DNA from: Bacteroidota bacterium
Lineage (GTDB): Bacteria; Bacteroidota; Ignavibacteria; Tepidaquicellales; Tepidaquicellaceae
Length of the DNA stretch: 13,282 bases
Reading direction: 5' to 3'
Assembly (NCBI GenBank): GCA_023429265.1
Contig: JAEYVS010000046.1
Location: forward strand, 1-13,282
In this document: positions 1-5,940 of the stretch, one piece after another
Numbering within the stretch: position 1 is the stretch's first letter
Layout: every line of letters starts with the position of its first letter
Program-made: the position numbers and the translations under genes
The notes under the pieces: generated by a model
Seen by the model: only the letters and a program-made list of their open reading frames with translations
What the model was told of the DNA's origin: nothing
Database searches by the model: none

Positions 1-389
1 ATATAAATGTGAATACAGGGGGTGGTATGGTTAAACTGGATTCATTTGATGGGAACATAGATATCAATACCGGAGGAGGAAGTGTCTCTCTACAGGGCTC
101 TAATGGCTCTGTAGACGTAAATACCGGTGGTGGAAGCATTGATTTGGACTATTCAGGTACTAACTACGGAATAGAGCTATCGACAGGCGGAGGCTCGATA
201 ACACTTGATATACCTTCCGGATTTGCGGCAGAGCTGGATCTGACAACAAATGTGGGGACAATCTCATCTGATTTTGGTGAACCAAAGAAAGACGGAATGG
301 GTTCTAGCCTGAAAACAACAATCAACGGAGGTGGTGAAAAACTGGAATGTTCGACTAATGCAGGAAGTATCAGGCTAAATAAAAAATAG
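1..389 (+). CDS. DUF4097-type beta-repeat protein, C-terminal part (5' truncated by window edge)
   Basis: The reading frame is open from the left edge (codons in phase with position 3) to the TAG at 387-389. The GTG at position 9 is just an internal Val codon, so the true start lies outside the window. The visible part is about 128 residues of short beta-strand repeats built on an N-T-G-G-G-[SM]-[VI] core. The first three cores begin at nucleotides 12, 66 and 120, a period of exactly 18 residues, and a fourth (STGGGSI) follows 20 residues later. Degenerate turns come next (TTNVGTI, STNAGSI). This ladder is typical of DUF4097/DUF4098-type putative adhesin domains, which are predicted to fold as beta-solenoids and are often exported or envelope-associated. 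No membrane segment or sorting signal is visible in this part. The biochemical role is unknown. A terminator follows directly. Confidence 0.75.
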   Translation, partial: INVNTGGGMVKLDSFDGNIDINTGGGSVSLQGSNGSVDVNTGGGSIDLDYSGTNYGIELSTGGGSITLDIPSGFAAELDLTTNVGTISSDFGEPKKDGMGSSLKTTINGGGEKLECSTNAGSIRLNKK

Positions 390-414
390 TATTAGATTGT
401 GTCTCATATAAATG

Positions 415-443
415 AAGCCTCTGCTGGATGTCAGCCGGGGCTT
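415..443 (+). terminator. Intrinsic terminator of the DUF4097-type gene
   Basis: Positions 415-426 (AAGCCTCTGCTG) pair with 432-443 (CAGCCGGGGCTT) around the 5-nt loop GATGT. The pairing contains one G-U wobble (420/438) and one mismatch (422/436). A pyrimidine/T-rich tract runs from 444 to about 459. It lies 25 nt after the stop of the upstream + strand gene. The stop codon of the convergent minus-strand gene (431-433) sits in the loop and start of the 3' arm, so the terminator overlaps the end of that gene. There is no comparable T tract on the minus side. Confidence 0.7.
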
Positions 444-1423
444 TCTTCTTTCTTCTTTTCCATTGCATCATTAATAAGATCGGTGATCTTTCCAATCTTT
501 ACTGCGTAGTTATTTGTAAGAAGTGGAGCTTTGGCATATTTATTCCTGTATACCTGCGTAAATTCCGCTCCGAAGAAAAATATGAATGAGGAATAGTATA
601 TCCACGCCATAAATACCACAAGTGAACCTGCCGCACCGAAGACAGATCCGTAAGAACTGCTTGCAAGATATAACCCTATCAAATACTTACCAAGCGCGAA
701 AAGTAATGAAGTGATGATTGCGCCGAACCAGATATATTTCCATTGCACCTTAACGTCAGGAAGGAATTTATAAATGATGGCGATAAGCACAGTAACTAAA
801 ACATATGATAAAAAGTAATTAACATACTGCCATCCCGGAATCACCGTATTTAGGTTTCCTTCAAGGAAATTATTTACTCCGGAGAGTATTGTTGATAGCA
901 TAATTGATGCAAATAGAAGAAGCATAATTATTAAAACCATTACAAAGGATTTTGCCCGGGCGCGAAGGAAACTCCATATTCCGTCAGGTTTAGGTTCTAC
1001 ACCCCATATCATATTCAGAGACTCTTTCAGTTCTACGAATATCCCTGCCGATCCGAAAATAATTATCGCGGAACTGATTATAGTTGCAATTATTCCTGAT
1101 GAGGGAGCAGATATATTCTGGATAAGACTTTGCACTATTTCAGCGTTATCCTTTCCAATGGCATCCTGAATCTGCATTACAATCTCTCCCTTTGCAGCGT
1201 CTTCTCCAAAAATAAAGCCTATTACGGCAATAAGAATTACAATTAACGGAGTAAGAGAGAATATCATATAAAATGATAATGCTGCAGACATTTTAACGGC
1301 TTTGTCATCAGCAAATTCAAAGGCAGTCTGCTCAAGTAGTTTGTAAACGGTCTTGATCTTATGCAGTACAAACCTTGGAAATAACCGATAAACAATCTTT
1401 TTGAATGTTTTTACTATTCTCAA
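431..1423 (-). CDS. YihY/BrkB-family inner-membrane protein
   Basis: The 330-residue product is a polytopic inner-membrane protein of the YihY/virulence factor BrkB family (UPF0761). It has a basic N-terminus, then the family's signature first membrane segment after residue 45 (MSAALSFYMIFSLTPL), and about five further hydrophobic helices. The GSAGIFVELKESLNMIWGV stretch and the late GAAGSLVVFMAWIYYSSFIF helix with GAEF are also typical of the family. The C-terminal tail is short, charged and cytosolic-looking (EKKKEES). The start is a TTG at 1423-1421 with no clear Shine-Dalgarno. The frame is open only to a stop at 1462-1460, with no better start in that stretch, and the next in-frame ATG would delete the N-terminal region. 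Family members have been linked to transport or to cell-envelope roles, but the molecular function is not firmly established. It is divergent from the MarR gene and convergent with the DUF4097-type gene. Confidence 0.9.
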   Translation of the reverse strand: MRIVKTFKKIVYRLFPRFVLHKIKTVYKLLEQTAFEFADDKAVKMSAALSFYMIFSLTPLIVILIAVIGFIFGEDAAKGEIVMQIQDAIGKDNAEIVQSLIQNISAPSSGIIATIISSAIIIFGSAGIFVELKESLNMIWGVEPKPDGIWSFLRARAKSFVMVLIIMLLLFASIMLSTILSGVNNFLEGNLNTVIPGWQYVNYFLSYVLVTVLIAIIYKFLPDVKVQWKYIWFGAIITSLLFALGKYLIGLYLASSSYGSVFGAAGSLVVFMAWIYYSSFIFFFGAEFTQVYRNKYAKAPLLTNNYAVKIGKITDLINDAMEKKKEESPG

Positions 1424-1537
1424 TATCCGGTATGATATTCTTGAAAAATGAGGTAACGCTTAATTATTGCTAATTTATAAGCTGTAATGCAGATTTACTA
1501 TCCTATTCAAGATATACAGATTAGGGCATAAAAATAT

Positions 1538-1575
1538 ATGTTGCAACATTAATTGTATATACATATATTGTATGT
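1538..1575. promoter_or_regulatory. Palindrome cluster upstream of the MarR gene (candidate operator)
   Basis: Three inverted repeats sit close together. ATGTTGCAACAT (1538-1549) is a perfect 12-bp palindrome. TGTATATACA (1554-1563) is a perfect 10-bp palindrome with its centre 15 bp further on. ACATA-TATTG-TATGT (1561-1575) has 5-bp arms. They end 21 bp before the MarR start codon, in the divergent intergenic region. MarR dimers usually bind AT-rich palindromes in their own promoter, so this is a plausible autoregulatory operator. AT-rich DNA produces short palindromes by chance, which limits confidence; the 12-mer containing a central GC is the least likely to be random. Confidence 0.4.
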
Positions 1576-1596
1576 GTATTAATTAAATCAATTGGT

Positions 1597-2049
1597 ATGA
1601 AGCTCGAGGACGAATTAAAGCAAAAGAATTTTACGGATATGCACGAAAAGGCTGTATTAAATATAATAGTAACGGCGAACAGAATAAATGAGTCTGTAAA
1701 TAAACTAATGAAGGGATTCGGGATTACGTCACAGCAATACAATGTGTTGAGGATATTGAAAGGGCAGCATCCCAACCCTGCTACAGTAAACCTGATCGCA
1801 GACCGGATGCTGGATAAAATGTCAAATGCCTCACGGATCGTGGATAAACTATGCGTAAAGAAGTATGCTGATAGAAGAACCTGTGATTCGGACAGGAGGG
1901 CAGTAGATATTGTCATTTCTAAAAAGGGTCTCGATTTTCTGGAAAAAGTATCTGAAAGTTTATATAAAGTATATGACGAGAAATTCAGAACGTTAACGCT
2001 TGAGGAAACTCAAAAATTAAACAATTTGTTAGATAAATTTAGAAACTAA
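1597..2049 (+). CDS. MarR-family transcriptional regulator
   Basis: This 150-residue protein has the usual MarR size and layout: N-terminal dimerisation helices (about residues 14-56, including ITSQQYNVLRILKG), a winged helix-turn-helix (about 61-88, PATVNLIADRMLDKMSNASR), the wing with the characteristic D-R-R...D-x-R-R pattern (92-101), and a C-terminal dimerisation helix. The two cysteines (86 and 96) lie in or next to the DNA-binding region and not in the OhrR-type N-terminal sensing position, so redox sensing cannot be claimed. The ATG at 1597 has no obvious Shine-Dalgarno. It lies 22 nt upstream of the YceI-like gene on the same strand, so the two are probably co-transcribed and may be controlled together from the palindromes upstream. 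The ligand is unknown. Confidence 0.93.
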   Translation: MKLEDELKQKNFTDMHEKAVLNIIVTANRINESVNKLMKGFGITSQQYNVLRILKGQHPNPATVNLIADRMLDKMSNASRIVDKLCVKKYADRRTCDSDRRAVDIVISKKGLDFLEKVSESLYKVYDEKFRTLTLEETQKLNNLLDKFRN

Positions 2050-2058
2050 ATTAAAAAA

Positions 2059-2063
2059 AGGAG
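2059..2063 (+). promoter_or_regulatory. Strong Shine-Dalgarno of the YceI-like gene
   Basis: AGGAG lies 8 nt before the ATG at 2072, inside a purine-rich run. Most other starts in the window have no recognisable Shine-Dalgarno, so this gene may be translated more strongly than its neighbours. The site fixes the start codon. Confidence 0.7.
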
Positions 2064-2071
2064 TAAAAAGG

Positions 2072-2734
2072 ATGAAAAAGTTAATTTATTCAGTTCCTGT
2101 GATGTATTTATTAGCTGTTATGTTTATACTTACCGGTTGTAGTAAAGACACAGTAGAAACCGGCGGTGAAAAAGAAGTTAAATCTTCAACTGAGGGTTCT
2201 TCAACTTATACAGTTGACTTAGCAAATAGCAAAGTTGAATGGATAGGTAAGAAAGTTACCGGACAGCATAATGGAACTGTGGATATTTCTTCCGGGCAAT
2301 TAAGTGCCAAAAATGGTGATCTTGACGCAGGAAAATTCGAGATAGACTTTAACACGATAAAAGTTCTGGACTTAGAAGATGCTGAAAGCAATGCAAAGCT
2401 TACCGGACATTTAAAATCAGATGATTTCTTTTCAGTGGAAAAGTTTCCAAAAGGTACATTTGAGATTACTAACGTTGAGAAAGTATCGGATGACAAAGGT
2501 AATAACTATAAGGTAAATGGTAATCTAACCATTAAGGGAATTACTAAGAATATTTCATTCCCGGCGAATGTGAACGTTACACCTGATAAAGTAACAGCAA
2601 CGGCAGATTTCAATATTGACAGAACTGAGTGGGAAGTAAAGTACGGCTCTGGTAAGTTTTTTGAAGGCTTAGGTGATAATATGATAGATGATGATTTTAA
2701 CATAAAATTTAATATTACAGCTAATAAGATGTAA
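2072..2734 (+). CDS. YceI-family lipocalin-like lipoprotein
   Basis: The 220-residue product is an exported lipoprotein. A lysine-containing N-terminus is followed by a hydrophobic segment and the lipobox L-T-G-C (Cys23). After a Ser/Gly/Glu-rich linker comes one YceI domain from about residue 46 to the end. Recognisable family segments are VEWIGKKVTGQHNGTV (55-70), LTGHLKSDDFFSVEKFP (110-126), GNLTIKGITKNISFP (150-164) and the IDRTEWEVKYGSGKFF region (182-197). YceI proteins fold as a lipocalin-like beta-barrel; characterised members bind polyisoprenoids or other long amphiphiles. The probable site is the periplasm or an envelope membrane. It follows the MarR gene in an apparent two-gene unit. 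The ligand is unknown, and the name yceI is given only at family level. Confidence 0.93.
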   Translation: MKKLIYSVPVMYLLAVMFILTGCSKDTVETGGEKEVKSSTEGSSTYTVDLANSKVEWIGKKVTGQHNGTVDISSGQLSAKNGDLDAGKFEIDFNTIKVLDLEDAESNAKLTGHLKSDDFFSVEKFPKGTFEITNVEKVSDDKGNNYKVNGNLTIKGITKNISFPANVNVTPDKVTATADFNIDRTEWEVKYGSGKFFEGLGDNMIDDDFNIKFNITANKM

Positions 2735-2789
2735 TATATTTTATAGTTCTTTTGGGAATTTATCCCTTTAAATATGTGTTATAATTAAC

Positions 2790-2900
2790 AGGAGAGATAC
2801 ATCGCTAAAAGGAAAATTGGTTGCTAAATTTAAGTAGTATTTCGTTCTTTTACTCCCTTTTGATTTAGGAGCAACTATTTTTGTATCTCTCCTTTTTTTA
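2790..2900 (+). terminator. Long-stem structured element with T tract after the YceI-like gene
   Basis: A perfect 12-bp inverted repeat, AGGAGAGATACA (2790-2801) and TGTATCTCTCCT (2882-2893), closes an 80-nt interior. The T run continues to 2899 on the + strand. Inside, GTTGC-TAAAT (2820-2829) pairs with ATTTA-gga-GCAAC (2863-2875), giving a second 10-bp stem with a 3-nt bulge. The position after the YceI-like gene and the T tract fit termination of that transcript. However, an intrinsic terminator normally has a short loop, so the element could also be a structured 3' UTR or small RNA. There is no T tract on the minus side, so it is not an obvious cydB terminator, although it begins right at the cydB stop codon. 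Confidence 0.55.
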
Positions 2901-3914
2901 TTTTTCTTTATGAACCTGCCTGAATTTAAACACACTCAACAAATAATACAAAAACGGTAATATAAAAAGCGAACCTATCAGAAGTGCTAAAGCAAGCATT
3001 GTAATGGTAGGTCCCGGTGCCGGATTGTCGGTCAATGTAATGAATGATTCATTATTGATATTTAGAACTACAGGGAAATTTATCATATACCACGCTATCA
3101 TTACCATAAATATTTGGAATCCAGCGGACATTCTTGCAAGTATCCATTTCTCTTTTTTCAAAGCATACCAGAGTATCGGAAGCGACAGTGTAGATAGGAT
3201 TATTGCAGCAAGACTGGCGGGGGTTTCAAGGAATTTACTAATAAGATGATAACCGTCTATCTCCGCGGTTATGAATACTAAGCCTCCCGAAATAATTGTC
3301 ATACCGCTAAGCTGCAGTGCTATTTTTTTAAATATAATCCTGGATTCATCTTCGCCTGATTCACCAACAAGATAAACTGCTGCCAGGAACGCAAAAATAC
3401 AGCAAGTAAATACCCCAACCGATATACAGAATAGATTCATCCAGGGAGAGATAAATCCTTCCGGAAATGATGTGTATTCCGGCTTGATCCATCCCAATAC
3501 CAGGGCCCCTGCAGTGACTCCTAAGAAAAATGATGTCCACAGGCTGGAAAATTTAAACAGAACGTCGTAGTAAAGTTGTGACTTATCCTTAATGGCGTCA
3601 TAATGTTTGAATGTGAAAGCAGTACCCCGTATTGTTATTCCTACCAGGAGAGCCAGTATTGGTAAATGAAGGTACGTGAGCATGGTAGTATAAACAAGCG
3701 GAAAACCAACAAAAAGGATTACCACAACTATAATTAACCACATATGATTTGCTTCCCAAACAGGGGCAATGGCTCGCGCTATGACATCCTTCTGTGCCTG
3801 CTTTAATCTTCTACGGTAAAATAGCTCTATGATTCCGCCCCCGAAATCCGCACCTCCGAAAAGTACGTACAGCAGTAGAGACAAACCGAGAAATATTATG
3901 ACGACCTCAAGCAT
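2898..3914 (-). CDS. cydB: Cytochrome bd quinol oxidase subunit II
   Basis: The 338-residue polytopic membrane protein is the CydB subunit of cytochrome bd quinol:oxygen oxidoreductase, which reduces O2 to water with quinol and supports respiration at low oxygen. It shows the family's N-terminal helix with a G-G-A-D-F-G-G-G motif (20-27), the P-V-W-E-A-N-H-M-W-L-I segment (51-61) and the I-R-G-T-A-F-T-F-K-H-Y segment (95-105). About eight hydrophobic helices follow. The WEANH form, in place of E. coli WDGNE, and the length (E. coli CydB is 379) place it with the CIO/short-type relatives. The ATG at 3914-3912 overlaps the end of cydA by 8 nt, so the two are translationally coupled. No cydX or cydDC genes are present in the window. 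Confidence 0.95.
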   Translation of the reverse strand: MLEVVIIFLGLSLLLYVLFGGADFGGGIIELFYRRRLKQAQKDVIARAIAPVWEANHMWLIIVVVILFVGFPLVYTTMLTYLHLPILALLVGITIRGTAFTFKHYDAIKDKSQLYYDVLFKFSSLWTSFFLGVTAGALVLGWIKPEYTSFPEGFISPWMNLFCISVGVFTCCIFAFLAAVYLVGESGEDESRIIFKKIALQLSGMTIISGGLVFITAEIDGYHLISKFLETPASLAAIILSTLSLPILWYALKKEKWILARMSAGFQIFMVMIAWYMINFPVVLNINNESFITLTDNPAPGPTITMLALALLIGSLFILPFLYYLLSVFKFRQVHKEK

Positions 3915-5220
3915 TATCGGAATATTTATAATGTAAAGCCTTTATCTGTCTTGCCATTAGCCAGGTGACGATAAAAGCCAGCAATAGATATAAGAGCACG
4001 AAGAGAATGAACGTATAAGTAAGTCCGGGCATCGATGTGAGAGAATCCTTTGTTTTCATTATCCCGTATATGATCCAGGGCTGTCGTCCGACCTCTGTGA
4101 CTATCCATCCAGCTTCAACTGCAATAAATCCGAGAGGAGTGCAGATGAATAATATTTTAAGGAACCACTTTTTGAAGATTTGTTCTTTTTTTCTCCATAG
4201 AAAGAACAAATAAATCAAACCCACTGCAGCGAGGATCATCCCGATGCCTACCATTACCTGGAATGAGATGTGAACAATAGCAAGTGGTGGCCACTCGTCT
4301 TCCGGAAATTCATTCAACCCTTTTACCTCGGCGTTAAAGTCATTGAATGCGAGAAAACTCAAGGCTCCAGGGATCTCAATACCGTATTCTATTTTTCGTT
4401 CTTCTTTATTAGGAATTCCACCGATGATTATTGGGGCATTTCGTGACGTTTCGAAATGCGACTCCATGGCAGCGAATTTTATTGGCTGGTATTCCGCGAC
4501 AAATTTCGCTGAGATATCACCGCTGATTGGCTGCAATATGGCGGACACTGCCGCAAATATCATTGCTATCTTCAATGCTTTCTTGTGAAGTTCATTTCCG
4601 GGGTTTTTCATCAGTAGGTACGCGTGAATACCCGCAACTGCGAAGGATGTCGCTACAAAGGAAGCCATTATCATATGCTGAGCCTGTGAGAACCAGGCGG
4701 GGTTAAACATTGCTGCTATGGGGTCTACATTGATAGCCTGACCATCGACCCAGTCAAATCCTGTGGGGCTATTCATCCATGCATTAGCGGCTACTACGAA
4801 TATACCGGACATTACACCGCTGATACCGACCACGATCCCGAATCCCCAGTGGGCCCATTTGTTTACTTTATTCCATCCGTATAGATAGAGTCCTAGAGCG
4901 ATAGCCTCCAGGAAGAAGGCTGTACCTTCAAGTGAGAAAGGCATTCCGAAGATGGGTCCGGCGTGTTCCATAAAGGTTGGCCAAAGCAGTCCCAGCTCAA
5001 AAGACAACGCTGTACCGGAAACAGCTCCCGTAGCGAAGAATATAGCTACACCTTTTGACCAGGCTTTTGTTAGATCGAGATAAATGGGGTCACCGGTACG
5101 ATTGTACTTCCATTCCGAGACAGCCATAAGGAAAGGCATCGTCATACCGATACAGGCGAAAATGATATGGAATCCAAGTGACACCGCCATCTGGAGGCGG
5201 GCAGCGAGTAGGTCTTCCAT
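3907..5220 (-). CDS. cydA: Cytochrome bd quinol oxidase subunit I
   Basis: This is the 437-residue haem-bearing subunit of cytochrome bd, an integral membrane quinol oxidase. By comparison with E. coli CydA, likely haem ligands are His18 (b595), His182 in Q-H-M (b558) and Met323 in F-Q-V-M-V-G (b558). Glu98 and Glu105 in the LEGTAFFLEA segment fit the conserved acidic proton-path and haem-d region. The quinol-site Lys248 and Glu253 (Q-P-I-K-F-A-A-M-E) and the G-R-Q-P-W motif (378-382) are present. The Q-loop lacks the long insertion found in E. coli CydA (522 residues), so this is the short-Q-loop type. The residue matching E. coli Arg391 is Gln321. The ATG at 5220 has no clear Shine-Dalgarno; a hairpin lies in the leader. 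It overlaps cydB by 8 nt. Confidence 0.96.
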   Translation of the reverse strand: MEDLLAARLQMAVSLGFHIIFACIGMTMPFLMAVSEWKYNRTGDPIYLDLTKAWSKGVAIFFATGAVSGTALSFELGLLWPTFMEHAGPIFGMPFSLEGTAFFLEAIALGLYLYGWNKVNKWAHWGFGIVVGISGVMSGIFVVAANAWMNSPTGFDWVDGQAINVDPIAAMFNPAWFSQAQHMIMASFVATSFAVAGIHAYLLMKNPGNELHKKALKIAMIFAAVSAILQPISGDISAKFVAEYQPIKFAAMESHFETSRNAPIIIGGIPNKEERKIEYGIEIPGALSFLAFNDFNAEVKGLNEFPEDEWPPLAIVHISFQVMVGIGMILAAVGLIYLFFLWRKKEQIFKKWFLKILFICTPLGFIAVEAGWIVTEVGRQPWIIYGIMKTKDSLTSMPGLTYTFILFVLLYLLLAFIVTWLMARQIKALHYKYSDNA

Positions 5221-5240
5221 TGTGAAGTGTGTTTATTGTT

Positions 5241-5266
5241 GAACCGTATTAGTAAAATACGGATTC
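5241..5266 (-). promoter_or_regulatory. Hairpin/palindrome in the cydA leader
   Basis: CCGTATT (5244-5250) and AATACGG (5256-5262) form a perfect 7-bp inverted repeat around a 5-nt loop. Three further outer pairs (GAA 5241-5243 with TTC 5264-5266) form if A5263 is bulged. It lies 21 nt upstream of the cydA ATG and 35 nt after the MerR gene stop. There is no T tract after it on either strand, so a terminator is unlikely. An operator, or an mRNA leader hairpin affecting cydA translation, is more plausible. It does not match the FNR (TTGAT-N4-ATCAA) or Rex consensus as I know them. Confidence 0.4.
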
Positions 5267-5300
5267 AAGCTTAAATTTTCAGTGCTAAAAAATGGAATGA

Positions 5301-5741
5301 TTACAATCCGTTCAGAAGATCCGATAAAAGGGTTTTTATTTCCTGGAGATCTTTTTTGAGCATCTTATTTTCCTTTTTAAGGTCCTGCTCAGCAGCTTTA
5401 TCTTCAGGAGTGAATAGTGTCAGCTCGCTTTTGTAATTTTCAGGTTTTGAGGATTCAGATTTATTTCCTGCTCCGTCTTCCTGTTCTTTAGTGGTGTAAT
5501 TTTTGAGGAGCTTCTTTGCGCCTTCGATAGTATATTTTTCTTCGCGAAGAAGTTTTTTGATGTAAAGAATCAGCTTGATATCCTTATTAGTGTAAATCCT
5601 GTTTCCTGCGAGATTTTTTGCAGGCTTAAGCTGTTCAAATTCAGTTTCCCAGTATCTGAGCACATATTGCTCAAGTTCTGTGATCTTGCTGACTTCACTT
5701 ATGGAGTAGTACAGCTTTTTCATCGAAAAGGATTTTTTCAT
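5301..5741 (-). CDS. MerR-family transcriptional regulator
   Basis: The protein has 146 residues from the ATG at 5741, which is preceded by CGGAGA; an in-frame TTG at 5759 would add six residues but has no ribosome site. Residues 8-80 form a MerR winged helix-turn-helix: KLYYSISEVSKITEL, then V-L-R-Y-W-E-T-E-F (27-35), then the wing N-R-I-Y-T-N-K-D-I (47-55). After a polar linker, a Lys/Glu/Leu-rich stretch (118-142) is a probable short coiled coil for dimerisation. The protein contains no cysteine, so it is not a typical metal- or redox-sensing MerR; the sensing domain is minimal. The short-HTH plus coiled-coil form is common in Bacteroidota/Chlorobiota. It lies 80 nt upstream of cydA on the same strand and diverges from the amidohydrolase operon, so it could control either side. 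The target and inducer are unknown. Confidence 0.88.
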   Translation of the reverse strand: MKKSFSMKKLYYSISEVSKITELEQYVLRYWETEFEQLKPAKNLAGNRIYTNKDIKLILYIKKLLREEKYTIEGAKKLLKNYTTKEQEDGAGNKSESSKPENYKSELTLFTPEDKAAEQDLKKENKMLKKDLQEIKTLLSDLLNGL

Positions 5742-5940
5742 AATTCTCCGTTTTTCCAAAAATATCTATTAAATACCTTTAATTCAATATAAAACTATTA
5801 ATTCTATTCTTTAATTAATTTTGATTAACAGAGTTTAAAATTTGTCATTTAGCCCCTCTTCTTTAATATCCATTTATTACATTTTAATTGAGAGTCGAAT
5901 TTTGTATTTTTACACATTTCCTAAAATAAACAACTATTTA

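Noticed and set aside
12..200. Repeated DNA at the left edge as a possible CRISPR or tandem-repeat array
   Set aside because: The repeats lie in one open frame, differ in codon choice and encode a protein motif; there are no unique spacers between identical repeats.
1521..1916. Open frame on the minus strand overlapping the MarR gene
   Set aside because: It is antisense to a well-supported MarR gene, resembles no family and covers the promoter region; it is a frame shadow.
2790..2893. The inverted-repeat element as a MITE or other mobile element
   Set aside because: No target-site duplication is visible at its ends and I saw no second copy in the window; the T tract and position after a gene favour a terminator or RNA role. 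A genome-wide search could change this.
3907..3914. Frameshift between cydA and cydB
   Set aside because: Both proteins are complete in their own frame; the 8-nt overlap is normal translational coupling.
5842..5940. A longer N-terminus for the amidohydrolase homologue, starting at 5842
   Set aside because: The extension begins with TTG, looks like intergenic AT-rich sequence and would put a signal peptide with a lipobox in the middle of the protein; the ATG at 5941 gives a standard lipoprotein.
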